From positions 1-39,255 of the forward strand of contig CAKOIF010000013.1 in assembly GCA_934086485.1 (NCBI GenBank): a stretch of 39,255 nt of DNA, given 5' to 3'. Position numbers and translations under genes: made by a program. Shown piece by piece: positions 16,127 through 24,216 of the stretch. Source of the DNA: an uncultured Bacilli bacterium (lineage in GTDB: Bacteria > Bacillota_I > Bacilli_A > RF39 > UBA660). Position 1 is the first letter of the stretch. Each line of letters starts with the position of its first letter. The notes beneath the pieces were generated by a model. The model was given only the letters and a program-made list of their open reading frames with translations. It made no database searches and was not told where the DNA came from.

Positions 16127-18100
16127 TTAATCTGTGATGTTTAAATTTTGAGCTAAGTCTTTATAATATTCATTATTTAAATATTCTTTACTATCAATAA
16201 ATTGTTTTGCATCTTCATTAGCAAATAGTAAAATATTATAATCATTTTTTAAATTAGCAAGTTTAAATGACATATCTCCATGTTGTTTAACACCAAATAA
16301 ATCTCCATGGCCACGCATTTCAAAGTCTTTTTGAGATATATAGAAACCATCATTACTTTCCTCCATTACTTTAAGACGTTCATTATCACTATCACTAATT
16401 AAATAACAATAACTTTGTAAATCACTTCTTCCAACTCTTCCTCTTAACTGATGAAGTGTTGCAAGTCCAAATCTTTCAGCATTAAATATTACCATCATGG
16501 TAGCATTAGAAACATCTATACCTACTTCAATAACGGTGGTTGCTATTAATATTTTAATCTGATTATTTTTAAAATCATTCATGATACTTTCTTTTTCACT
16601 AGTTTTCATTTTACCATGAATTATTTCAATTCTAAATAAATTTTTAAATGCAAGTGATAGTTTTTCCTTTAACAAATTTATACTTGTTAAATTTAATGAT
16701 TCATCCTCTTCGACTAAAGGAGACACTACATATATTTGATGGCCTAATTTTATTTGTTCAAGCATAAGTCCAAGTACCTCTTTAATATCACTATTTTTCT
16801 TAACCTTTGTAATAATATCTTTTCTACCAGTTGGTTTAGTTTTAATATATGAAATATCTAAATCACCATAAATAGTCATTGCATAAGTTCTAGGAATAGG
16901 TGTTGCTGATAAATATAAAATATCAGGGCATTTTGATTTATCTTCCAAAGTAAATCTTTGATGTACTCCAAAACGGTGTTGTTCATCTGTTATAACAAGC
17001 CCTAAATTATTAAATATAATATTTTCATTTAATAATGAATGTGTTCCAATTAATAAATCTATTTCTTTATTTTGAACTCTTTTATAAATTGCTTCTTTTT
17101 CTTTTTTAGACATTGAACCAGTTATTAACTCAACAGCTACATTAAATTTATCAAGTATTTTTTTAATACTAAAATAGTGTTGAGTAGCAAGTACTTCAGT
17201 TGGAGCCATTAAAGTAGATTCAAATCCAGCAATATAATTAGCATAAATTGCTCCCACGGCTACAACAGTTTTACCACTTCCAACATCTCCTAAAAGGAGT
17301 CTATTCATTTTTTTATTTGAACTCATATCTTGAACAATTTCATTATAAGCATTATCTTGATCAGTAGTTAAAGAAAATGGTAATAATTTTTTAAATTCAT
17401 TAATTTTGTTTATATCAATATTTTTAGGTTCTTTATCTTTTCTAATATTTTGATTTTTAAAATAATTCATTTTAAATGAAAAATCAAATAATTCTTCATA
17501 AATTAATCTATTTTTAGCATAATGAACCATTTTTAAATCATTTGCAAAATGAATATTATATAATGCATCTTTTTTAGATAATAAATTATATTTTGAAATA
17601 ATATTACTTGGTAAAGAATCTTTAATATATATATTATTAAAATTATCTTTTATTAATTTAGAAACTGTATTATTAGTTATTCCTTTTGTTAAATGATATA
17701 CTGGTTCTATTTGACCATTAGTTACATTAAATTTTATATCCGAAGATGTAAATATATTTTTCTTAAAATCATATTTACCAATAATAGTTATATTTTTTCC
17801 AATAGTTAAATTTGTTTTTAAATAAGCTCTATTAAATATTACTACATTAAAAATTCTTTCATTATACCTTGCTCTAAATGATAATCTATTAAAATTTTTT
17901 TTAATATATGAAACAATTGGATTAGATTCAATAATTACATTTATTATTAATGTAGAATTATCTATTAATTCATTTGAAAAATTATAAACATTATATCTAT
18001 ATGGATAATAATTTATTAAATCATCATCTGTAAATATTCCTAGTTTATTTAATATTTTTGAAGTTTTTTCACCCACCTGGTGTAAATTTTTTATGTCCAT
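16127..18100 (-). CDS. recG: ATP-dependent DNA helicase RecG
   Basis: RecG remodels stalled replication forks and Holliday junctions in the cytoplasm. The 657 aa is slightly shorter than the usual 680-690. The N-terminal wedge/OB domain (to about residue 200) binds the junction. Superfamily 2 motifs are clear: LLLGDVGSGKTVVAV (motif I), APTEVLATQH (Ia), TDEQHRFGVHQR (II, DEQH box), LSATPIPRT (III), ATTVIEVGIDVSNA (V) and QLRGRVGRSD (VI), then the C-terminal FEMRGHGDLFGVKQHG that is typical of RecG. GGAGG precedes the ATG at 18100. It has its own promoter (18116-18143) and stands between two divergent-looking small-RNA units. Confidence 0.95.
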   Translation of the reverse strand: MDIKNLHQVGEKTSKILNKLGIFTDDDLINYYPYRYNVYNFSNELIDNSTLIINVIIESNPIVSYIKKNFNRLSFRARYNERIFNVVIFNRAYLKTNLTIGKNITIIGKYDFKKNIFTSSDIKFNVTNGQIEPVYHLTKGITNNTVSKLIKDNFNNIYIKDSLPSNIISKYNLLSKKDALYNIHFANDLKMVHYAKNRLIYEELFDFSFKMNYFKNQNIRKDKEPKNIDINKINEFKKLLPFSLTTDQDNAYNEIVQDMSSNKKMNRLLLGDVGSGKTVVAVGAIYANYIAGFESTLMAPTEVLATQHYFSIKKILDKFNVAVELITGSMSKKEKEAIYKRVQNKEIDLLIGTHSLLNENIIFNNLGLVITDEQHRFGVHQRFTLEDKSKCPDILYLSATPIPRTYAMTIYGDLDISYIKTKPTGRKDIITKVKKNSDIKEVLGLMLEQIKLGHQIYVVSPLVEEDESLNLTSINLLKEKLSLAFKNLFRIEIIHGKMKTSEKESIMNDFKNNQIKILIATTVIEVGIDVSNATMMVIFNAERFGLATLHQLRGRVGRSDLQSYCYLISDSDNERLKVMEESNDGFYISQKDFEMRGHGDLFGVKQHGDMSFKLANLKNDYNILLFANEDAKQFIDSKEYLNNEYYKDLAQNLNITD

Positions 18101-18115
18101 TTTACCTCCAACCTA

Positions 18116-18143
18116 ATTGTATCAAACTTTATAAAAAAAGCAA
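18116..18143 (-). promoter_or_regulatory. Promoter of recG
   Basis: TACAAT (18116-18121) with TG one base upstream (extended -10) and TTGCTT (18138-18143) at 16 bases. The transcript would start about ten bases before the ribosome binding site. Confidence 0.6.
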
Positions 18144-18188
18144 ATATAAATTTTTTTAAAAAAATATGTAAAATGAGTGTAAAGTTAA

Positions 18189-18217
18189 TTGACTTTTTAT
18201 CATATATGCTTTAGTAT
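18189..18217 (+). promoter_or_regulatory. Promoter of small RNA candidate B
   Basis: TTGACT (18189-18194) and TAGTAT (18212-18217) with a 17-base spacer on the + strand. It has the same -35 hexamer and spacing as candidate A and points away from recG. Confidence 0.65.
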
Positions 18218-18223
18218 ATTAAT

Positions 18224-18313
18224 TACCAAATCACTTAAGAAGGCGATTTGGTGCTAGTATCACACTAGTCAACCCCTTTTTATTCTTTGAGGCCCTAAAG
18301 GCCTCGTTTTTTT
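18224..18313 (+). ncRNA. Small RNA candidate B, upstream of recG
   Basis: About 90 nt between a promoter (18189-18217) and an intrinsic terminator made of GAGGCC (18289-18294) and GGCCTC (18300-18305) with a U-run (18307-18313). Hairpin 1 pairs ACCAAATC with GATTTGGT, hairpin 2 pairs CTAGT with ACTAG, and the single-stranded TAGTCAACCCC follows. This is the same arrangement as candidate A, including the TAGTCAA then C-run just before the terminator stem that starts with TGAG. There is no convincing reading frame. It ends tail to tail with the terminator of the pyruvate:ferredoxin oxidoreductase gene. No known RNA family is recognised. Confidence 0.7.
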
Positions 18314-18316
18314 ATG

Positions 18317-18343
18317 AAAAAAAGAATACTAATCAGTACTCTT
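18317..18343 (-). terminator. Terminator overlapping the stop codon of nifJ
   Basis: On the - strand AAGAGTACT pairs with AGTATTCTT (nine pairs, one G-U) around a four-base loop, followed by seven U (18317-18323). The last codons and part of the TAG stop (18329-18331) form the 5' arm and loop. Confidence 0.75.
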
Positions 18344-21300
18344 AATTTTATTATAATAATTATATCTTTCTTTAGCATTATTAATTTGTATATTAAGAAG
18401 TTTATTTGCTAAAGAATTATCTTTTATTTTTAAAGCATTATATCTTACTTCATTATTTAAAAAGTCTTCATACTTATCAAAGTTTGGTTCTTTTGAATCT
18501 AGATATAGTTTATTATCTTTGTATCTCATTAAAAGGGTATAACCACACTCTACTGCAAGTTTTTCTTCATTAATAGAGTTACACATTCCACCCTTGATAC
18601 CATGTTCTATACAAGGACAATAACATATTACAATTGAGGGACCATTATGATTTTCTGCTTCAGTTAAAGTTTTAATTGCTTGAACATTATTTGCTCCCAA
18701 ACAAATTGATCCAACATATACATTAGGGGCGCACATAGCAATTTTGAATAAATCTTTTTTACTAGTTTTCTTACCAAAATCTGCAAATTCAGCAACAGCA
18801 CCAACTTTTGTTGATTTACTTGCTTGTCCTCCAGTATTTGAATAAACTTCTGTATCAAGAACTAAAATATTAATATTTTCATTTGAATGAAGAATATGAT
18901 CTATTCCATTATATCCTATATCATAAGCCCAACCATCACCACCAATAGCCCAAACACTTTTTTTAGGTATATATTCTTTTAAATCATATAATTCTTTTGG
19001 TAAAGTTAAATCATCCATATTTTTTACAAAATTATTTGTAATTTCATAATTATCAAAATTTAAAAGTAGATTTAAACAAGCATCTTTTTCTTTTTCAGAA
19101 TAAGAATTAATAGAATTAGAAATAATATTTTTTATTCTATTTCTTTTTTGTTTATATGATGTATAAATACCATAAGCAAATTCTGCATTATCTTCGAAAA
19201 GTGAATTTGCCCAAGGAACTAAATATGGTGTTGATGGAAAACTACCTCCGTAAATACTTGAACATCCTGTAGCATTAGCAATAACTAATTTTTCTCCAAC
19301 AATTTGAGTTAATAATTTAATATATGGAGTTTCACCACAACCAGCACAAGCACCAGAAAATTCAAATAATGGTTTTGTTAAAGATACTCCTTTTATAGTG
19401 TTTTTTGGATATAATACAGGATTTTCATAAGTATTAAATAATTCATCAGTTGGAGTAACATTTGTTTCTAAAGTAAGAGCTTTAGTAGGACAAACTCCTA
19501 CGCATAAACCACACCCAGTACAATCTTTATTACTAATACCTACAAAATAATTATATTCATCATTTCCTAAAAGAGGTTTACCAACTGATTTATCTTTAGT
19601 AATAAATGGTCTTATTACACTATGAGGACAAACTATATTACATGCTCCACATTCAATACATTTTTCTATATTCCATTTTGGAGTAAGCATAGAAACATCT
19701 CTTTTTTCATATTTAGATAGTCCACATTTAATTCCACCATTACTAAACATTTTAACTTCACTAGTAGAAAGGTTTTCTCCTTTTCGATTATTTATTAAAG
19801 TATAAATATCTTTTTCTTCATTTTCCTCTTTTGCAAAACTATCTATTATTTTTACATCTTTTATTTCATTTAATGATGCATTTATAGCATTAATATTATT
19901 ATTAACAACATCCTCACCTTTAGTCATAAAGGCTTTTTTAACAGAATTAACAACCATTTCTTTAGCATTTGGTACATTTAATAGATTAAGTATATTTACT
20001 TCCATAATCTTGCTTATTTTGCCATTTAAATGATTTTCATAAGCAATCCTTTGTGCATTAATTATTTTTACATTTATATTTTTAGATATAATTTCTTTTT
20101 TTATAGAACTACTTAAATAATCATTTAATTCTTTTTCATTTTTAATAGTATTTATTAAAAGAATTCCATTATCTTTTATACCAGAAAGCATATCATATCT
20201 TTCAAAATAAACATCTTTTGTTACGACTACTAAAGTAGGGCTAGTTACATAAAAAGGTGCATTAATACTATTATCTGACATTCTTAAATGAGATATAGTT
20301 ACTCCACCACTTTTTTTAGAATCATATTCAAAATAACCTTCGACATATTTTCCTAAACTTTCATGTAATAATGTAAGCATATTTTTTGAGGCACTTACCA
20401 TTCCATCTGAACCAAAACCATATATTTTAAATTCTTCATAATTATTAGATAATTTATAATTAGTTTTTGGTAAACTTAAATGAGTTAAATCATCATTTAT
20501 ACCAATTGTAAAACTATTTTGAGGTTTACTTTCTAAACTATCATAAACACTTTTTATATCACTAGGACTAGTATTTTTACTAGATAGTCCATATCTTCCC
20601 CCGACAATCTCAATATTTTTATCTTTTAACGAAGATAATACATCTAAATAAAGTGGTTCACCAATACTTCCAGATTCTTTAGTCCTATCCAATACAGCAA
20701 TTTTTTGAACGCTTTTAGGAAGTACTTGCTCTAAATATTTTTTACTAAATGGTCTATATAAATGAACCTCAATTAAGCCATAATCATTATTACCATTTTT
20801 TATTTCATTATCAATTACAAGTTTAATAGTGTCATTTACACTACCCATTGCAATAATTATATATTTAGCATTTTCCCTTCCATAGTAATTAAATGGTTTA
20901 TAACTAGTTCCCATTATTTCATTAATGTTAGTCATATATTCATTAACAATATCTGGCATTTTATCATATAATTCATTTCTACATTCAGTTATTTGAAAAT
21001 ATACATCCTCAGTTTGACTTGTTCCATAATTTAAATCTGAAAGTAATGCTCTTTTCTTAAAACTTTCTAAAGCATTTTTATCTACCAAAGGAAGTAGTTT
21101 TTCTTCGGGTAATTCTTTTATTGTATTAAGTTCATGACTTGTTCTAAAACCATCAAAAAAGTGTATAAAAGGAAGACTTCCCTTTATCGCAGATAAATGT
21201 GCTACTGCCGCAAGGTTTTGAGCATCATAAACATTACTACTTGCAAGCATGCAGCATCCTGTCATTCTCGCAGAATATATATCACTATGATCACCAAATA

Positions 21301-21655
21301 TTGAAAGAGCATGTGTTGCAATACTTCTTGCAGCAACATGAATTACTCCAGGAAGACATTCTCCTGCTATTTTATATAGATTCGGAATCATTAATAGTAA
21401 TCCTTGACTTGCTGTATAAGTAGATGCTAAACTTCCAGATAATAATGCTCCATGAAGTGCACCAGCTGCTCCAAGTTCTGATTCCATTTCTACCACAGTA
21501 GGTTTATCATTAAATATATTTTTTTTATCAGTATGAGTTAAGTAATCAATATTTTCAGCCATCGGTGAGGATGGTGTAATTGGATATATTGAACATATCT
21601 CACTAAACAAATATGCTACACTACTACATGCTTTATTTCCATCAACTATTTTCAT
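18329..21655 (-). CDS. nifJ: Pyruvate:ferredoxin (flavodoxin) oxidoreductase
   Basis: Single-chain PFOR, 1108 aa (family usually 1170-1190), oxidising pyruvate with CoA to acetyl-CoA, CO2 and reduced ferredoxin or flavodoxin; it shows anaerobic metabolism. Domains in order: N-terminal alpha domain with EICSIYPITPSSPMAE, a gamma-like central part, then two ferredoxin-type clusters at about residues 664-677 (CIECGACNIVCP) and 708-722 (CTGCGLCVGVCP), the ACAGCGETPY cluster-ligand motif, and the thiamine diphosphate part with GGDGWAYDIGYNGIDH and NTGGQASKST. The C-terminal CYCPCIEHG is also conserved. The missing 70 residues seem to be spread through loops. It is monocistronic, ended by its own terminator, and followed by the DGR. 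Confidence 0.95.
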   Translation of the reverse strand: MKIVDGNKACSSVAYLFSEICSIYPITPSSPMAENIDYLTHTDKKNIFNDKPTVVEMESELGAAGALHGALLSGSLASTYTASQGLLLMIPNLYKIAGECLPGVIHVAARSIATHALSIFGDHSDIYSARMTGCCMLASSNVYDAQNLAAVAHLSAIKGSLPFIHFFDGFRTSHELNTIKELPEEKLLPLVDKNALESFKKRALLSDLNYGTSQTEDVYFQITECRNELYDKMPDIVNEYMTNINEIMGTSYKPFNYYGRENAKYIIIAMGSVNDTIKLVIDNEIKNGNNDYGLIEVHLYRPFSKKYLEQVLPKSVQKIAVLDRTKESGSIGEPLYLDVLSSLKDKNIEIVGGRYGLSSKNTSPSDIKSVYDSLESKPQNSFTIGINDDLTHLSLPKTNYKLSNNYEEFKIYGFGSDGMVSASKNMLTLLHESLGKYVEGYFEYDSKKSGGVTISHLRMSDNSINAPFYVTSPTLVVVTKDVYFERYDMLSGIKDNGILLINTIKNEKELNDYLSSSIKKEIISKNINVKIINAQRIAYENHLNGKISKIMEVNILNLLNVPNAKEMVVNSVKKAFMTKGEDVVNNNINAINASLNEIKDVKIIDSFAKEENEEKDIYTLINNRKGENLSTSEVKMFSNGGIKCGLSKYEKRDVSMLTPKWNIEKCIECGACNIVCPHSVIRPFITKDKSVGKPLLGNDEYNYFVGISNKDCTGCGLCVGVCPTKALTLETNVTPTDELFNTYENPVLYPKNTIKGVSLTKPLFEFSGACAGCGETPYIKLLTQIVGEKLVIANATGCSSIYGGSFPSTPYLVPWANSLFEDNAEFAYGIYTSYKQKRNRIKNIISNSINSYSEKEKDACLNLLLNFDNYEITNNFVKNMDDLTLPKELYDLKEYIPKKSVWAIGGDGWAYDIGYNGIDHILHSNENINILVLDTEVYSNTGGQASKSTKVGAVAEFADFGKKTSKKDLFKIAMCAPNVYVGSICLGANNVQAIKTLTEAENHNGPSIVICYCPCIEHGIKGGMCNSINEEKLAVECGYTLLMRYKDNKLYLDSKEPNFDKYEDFLNNEVRYNALKIKDNSLANKLLNIQINNAKERYNYYNKIKSTD

Positions 21656-21680
21656 TTTTCTATCACCACTTTAATTATAT

Positions 21681-21704
21681 AAAAAAAACTAGCATTTTAC
21701 TAGT
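21681..21704 (-). terminator. Terminator of the DGR operon
   Basis: ACTAG (21700-21704) and CTAGT (21688-21692) pair around a seven-base loop on the - strand and run into a U-tract (21681-21687). The same AACTAG stem is used after enolase and at 39172-39197. Confidence 0.65.
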
Positions 21705-21716
21705 AAATTTTAAAAA

Positions 21717-21766
21717 TCAATTATGTATTACAACTTTATTTTTTTCTAAATATATTATTATTACTA
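21717..21766 (-). pseudogene. Remnant of a second reverse transcriptase 3' end
   Basis: Twelve codons read IYLEKNKVVIHN and then TGA, against IYLGKNKVVVHN and TAA at the end of the intact RT gene 111 bp away. DNA similarity extends to the flanks on both sides. It keeps the reading frame and stop, so it is the trace of a tandem duplication of the RT 3' end rather than chance similarity. Confidence 0.7.
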
Positions 21767-21830
21767 GTCAATTTTTAAGACTTTTGCTAGTCATTTTTTA
21801 AGACTTTTGCTAGTCAATTTTTAAAAATTA
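21764..21830. repeat. 23-bp tandem repeats next to the RT gene end
   Basis: Two 23-bp units starting CTAGTCA (21764-21786 and 21787-21809) differ at one base; a third partial copy begins at 21810 and runs into the RT stop codon. Each has a GACT/AGTC mini-hairpin. They separate the RT gene from its duplicated 3' end and may have been made by slippage or the same duplication. Confidence 0.7.
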
Positions 21831-23153
21831 ATTATGTACTACAACTTTATTTTTTCCTAAATATATATAAGGTATATTATTACTATCAAAGTATTTAATA
21901 ATACTCTTATAATTAAATATATCAATTAATTTACCAAAAATATTATTAATTAAATCAATATTAATATTACTTTTAATTATTACTTCTTTTTTAATATTAT
22001 CATAATATTTTAAAATTACATTTTTATATTTTTTACATAAAAATTTATAATCGTTAACTATATTAGAGTATTCCTTTTCTAAATAACCACGATAACTAAT
22101 TTTGCTTAAATAATATCTTTTAAAATCATTATTAATTAAATAATTTAATTTCTTATTAATAGATTTATATGTCTTACTACGAGGTCTATATATTAACTTA
22201 TTATTTTTTAAATAATATGTTCTTCCTAAAAATGTAAAAGAATTATTTAACTTATAAATATTACTTTTATGATTAATAGTTAGTTTATATTCATTAAATT
22301 TATCTTCTAATAAAATATATATTTTCTTAAGAAATATTTTATCATTTGATAATATCAAATAATCATCCATATAATGTAAAAAGCATTTACAACCTAATTC
22401 TCTTTTTATAAAATTATCTATTTCTGATAAATAAAAGACAGCCATTATTTGAGAACATACATTTCCAATTGATAAACCTTTACCATTTTTATAATATGGA
22501 AGTTCCTCAATACTTTTTATTAAATATGCTTTTTCTTTATCAGAAATATTTTTTGATTTAATATTTTTTATTTCAATTTTCTTTAATCTTAAAATATCTT
22601 TATTTATGTATTCTCCATTTGTTTGATTAATTATTCTAGTTAATAAATTAATTACATCCTTATTTTTAATTTTCTTTTTAAGCATATTTAATAAAATATT
22701 ATGGTCTATATTATAAAAGTATTTTTTTATATCTATTTTTAAAACATAAACATTACCATTAACTTTCAAAGTATTAGCATATTTTTCAAAATAATAATAT
22801 GCTTTTTTAGCACCATAACCCTTTCTTGTTGCAACATTTTGCTCTATTAAATATGGTGATAAAGCAGGTATTAATATCTTATATGCAATTAAATGATTTA
22901 CTATTTTATCATTCATTTGATCACTCATTATAATTCTAAATTTTGGATCTTTTATTATAAAGATATTATATTTAGAAAATCTATAAGTATTATTTTTTAA
23001 ATCATTTAAAATATCAGTTATATTTGAATATAAAAAAAATGAAAAGTTAGCTTTTTTAAATTTAGAACGACAACTTTTACATACACTTTTATATGATTCA
23101 TATAAATTATTATATGTAAATATTTCATTTAAATCAAAATTTTTTCTTTTCAT
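21828..23153 (-). CDS. Diversity-generating retroelement reverse transcriptase
   Basis: A 441-aa reverse transcriptase. Catalytic aspartates are D141 in VLKIDIKKYF and D263/D264 in the YMDD box (261-264). The diagnostic DGR variant of motif 4, IGNVCSQ (229-235), replaces the QG-type motif of group II intron and retroviral enzymes. An R-rich motif before (ATRKGYGAKKAY, 109-119) and the thumb with FLGRTYYLKNNKLIYRPRSKTY follow the family. There is no maturase/X zinc, HNH endonuclease or retron-type domain, so it is not a mobile intron. The enzyme copies the TR RNA with adenine misincorporation. ATG at 23153 has AAAGGAG upstream. The TR lies 190 bp upstream in the same direction, as in classical DGRs. 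Confidence 0.93.
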   Translation of the reverse strand: MKRKNFDLNEIFTYNNLYESYKSVCKSCRSKFKKANFSFFLYSNITDILNDLKNNTYRFSKYNIFIIKDPKFRIIMSDQMNDKIVNHLIAYKILIPALSPYLIEQNVATRKGYGAKKAYYYFEKYANTLKVNGNVYVLKIDIKKYFYNIDHNILLNMLKKKIKNKDVINLLTRIINQTNGEYINKDILRLKKIEIKNIKSKNISDKEKAYLIKSIEELPYYKNGKGLSIGNVCSQIMAVFYLSEIDNFIKRELGCKCFLHYMDDYLILSNDKIFLKKIYILLEDKFNEYKLTINHKSNIYKLNNSFTFLGRTYYLKNNKLIYRPRSKTYKSINKKLNYLINNDFKRYYLSKISYRGYLEKEYSNIVNDYKFLCKKYKNVILKYYDNIKKEVIIKSNINIDLINNIFGKLIDIFNYKSIIKYFDSNNIPYIYLGKNKVVVHN

Positions 23154-23343
23154 TTATTTCTCCTTTAAGGGGGACTACTAAAAAGTAAAGTTTCGTTTTC
23201 ACTACTAAGTACAGATTTTTCATCACACCCATTTTTAGGGAATAATCCCAAGGAAAAAGCTTGTTTCCTATCTCTAATTTGCAAAATGCATATACATTCA
23301 TAAAGTATCCTTTGTGTAAAATTGCATCTTATGTTAGGAAAAT
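23154..23343 (-). other. TR-RT spacer, likely structured part of the template RNA
   Basis: About 190 bases between the TR and the RT ribosome binding site. Small hairpins are possible (GGGA/TCCC and GGAAA/TTTCC on either side of AAGCTTG). In the Bordetella phage DGR the RNA between TR and RT primes and structures cDNA synthesis; the same role here is inferred. A 64-codon frame in this stretch has no ribosome binding site and is not a gene. Confidence 0.5.
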
Positions 23344-23463
23344 ACGGGACGGGCACCATTATTATTATTCACATTATTATTGTCAATATTGCCTGAAGAA
23401 TTTACATTAAACTCATTAGCATTAGAATTATCACTATTGAAATTATTAGGCGAACCGGACCAA
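23344..23463 (-). repeat. DGR template repeat (TR)
   Basis: 120 bp aligned without gaps to the VR at 24343-24462 (constant offset 999). On the - strand the TR has 16 AAT codons in the frame used by the target gene; 14 are changed in the VR. Of 24 differences, 23 are at TR adenines and one is a T-to-C. The 5' end carries the shared run coding WSGSP and the 3' end the GC-rich initiation segment coding GARPV. The TR overlaps the last 62 bp of the second avd-like gene. Confidence 0.97.
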
Positions 23464-23761
23464 GGCAGCTTTTCCCTATAACTAATTTATTTAAATTTAA
23501 ATATAATTTATTATAATCATTTCTCATTAATTCTAAATCATCATTACTAACAATATTATAACTTAATAAGAAATTTAATATAAATAAAATATATTTAACA
23601 CTTACTTTTAGTTCTATTAAATCTTTATCAGAACTAAAGCAAATATTACTAATTTTATTTTGCTCAACTATTAATCTTTTAAATAACATAGATTTATCTT
23701 TAGGTATATTAGATATTACTTTAAATAAATCTTCATAACATTTTTCTAAATAATATTTCAC
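23402..23761 (-). CDS. Second Avd-like DGR accessory protein
   Basis: A 119-aa helical protein. Residues 1-98 look like the four-helix-bundle Avd fold: helices with YEDLFKVISNI, FKRLIVEQNKIS, IELKVSVKYILFILNFLLSYN and DDLELMRNDYNKLYLNLNKLV, matching the order and length of Avd. Residues from about 100 are encoded by the TR in another frame and give a hydrophobic tail rich in I, L, M; the stop lies inside the TR. The start is GTG, overlapping the stop of the first avd gene by four bases (GTGA), so translation is coupled. Avd forms a pentamer that binds the RT and template RNA; whether both copies join one ring or this one is divergent is unknown. Confidence 0.75.
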   Translation of the reverse strand: MKYYLEKCYEDLFKVISNIPKDKSMLFKRLIVEQNKISNICFSSDKDLIELKVSVKYILFILNFLLSYNIVSNDDLELMRNDYNKLYLNLNKLVIGKSCLGPVRLIISIVIILMLMSLM

Positions 23762-24102
23762 TTTTCTTTAATCCATCCCATTAATAGTTTCTTTTCATCA
23801 TTTATTATATTTAGAAAAGCGTGAACTCTTTTTATTCTTACATATCTTCGCTTACCAATTAAGCCAATTATTAAGTCTAAAGTACTAATATTAACTAAAC
23901 ACTCTTTTTGATATTTTTTTCTTATTCTATCATTATCATAATTTATATTTGCACGATATATGTTATGAATAAGTTCATATAGTTCATTTTCTAAACTATT
24001 TCTAAATGTATTACCTTTTCCCTTTAAAGAATTTAATACATATCTAAAAGAATAATCATAAAGTTCATTAGCCTTATTTATTACAACAAAATTAGTATTC
24101 AT
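23758..24102 (-). CDS. avd: DGR accessory variability determinant (Avd)
   Basis: A 114-aa four-helix-bundle protein: ANELYDYSFRYVLNSLKGKG, then ENELYELIHNIYRANI, a basic third helix (RIRKKYQKECLVNIS) and HAFLNIINDEKKLLMGWIKEK, whose GWIK end is characteristic of Avd proteins. It has many lysines and arginines, in keeping with RNA binding. In Bordetella phage BPP-1 Avd forms a pentameric barrel that contacts the RT and is required for mutagenic homing. The gene follows the target gene after 170 bases with structured DNA and has AGAAAGG before ATG. Its TGA stop overlaps the GTG of the next gene. Confidence 0.88.
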   Translation of the reverse strand: MNTNFVVINKANELYDYSFRYVLNSLKGKGNTFRNSLENELYELIHNIYRANINYDNDRIRKKYQKECLVNISTLDLIIGLIGKRRYVRIKRVHAFLNIINDEKKLLMGWIKEK

Positions 24103-24115
24103 TTTACCTTTCTAT

Positions 24116-24131
24116 ATGACTTTTAAGTCAT
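24116..24131. repeat. Short palindrome before avd
   Basis: ATGACTT (24116-24122) and AAGTCAT (24125-24131) with a two-base centre lie 14 bases before the avd start on the - strand. Possible leader structure; no more can be said. Confidence 0.4.
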
Positions 24132-24135
24132 AATA

Positions 24136-24156
24136 TACACCCCATAAAGGGGTGTA
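24136..24156. repeat. Hairpin in the avd leader
   Basis: TACACCCC (24136-24143) pairs with GGGGTGTA (24149-24156) around ATAAA. No U-run follows on the - strand, so it is not a simple terminator; it sits between the target gene and avd and may set their expression ratio or be part of the DGR RNA. Confidence 0.5.
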
Positions 24157-24216
24157 ACTGTTTATTTATTTTTAACCTTCGTATAAAGTATCTCAATCAC
24201 ATCAAATTTTGTTCGC

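Noticed and set aside
21828..23153. Reverse transcriptase as retron or group II intron protein
   Set aside because: The IGNVCSQ motif, absence of maturase and endonuclease domains, no msr/msd or intron RNA ends, and the TR/VR pair with adenine substitutions all point to a DGR.
23165..23359. 64-codon open frame between TR and RT
   Set aside because: It has no ribosome binding site, overlaps the TR end and has no family-like content; the area is better explained as the non-coding TR-RT spacer.
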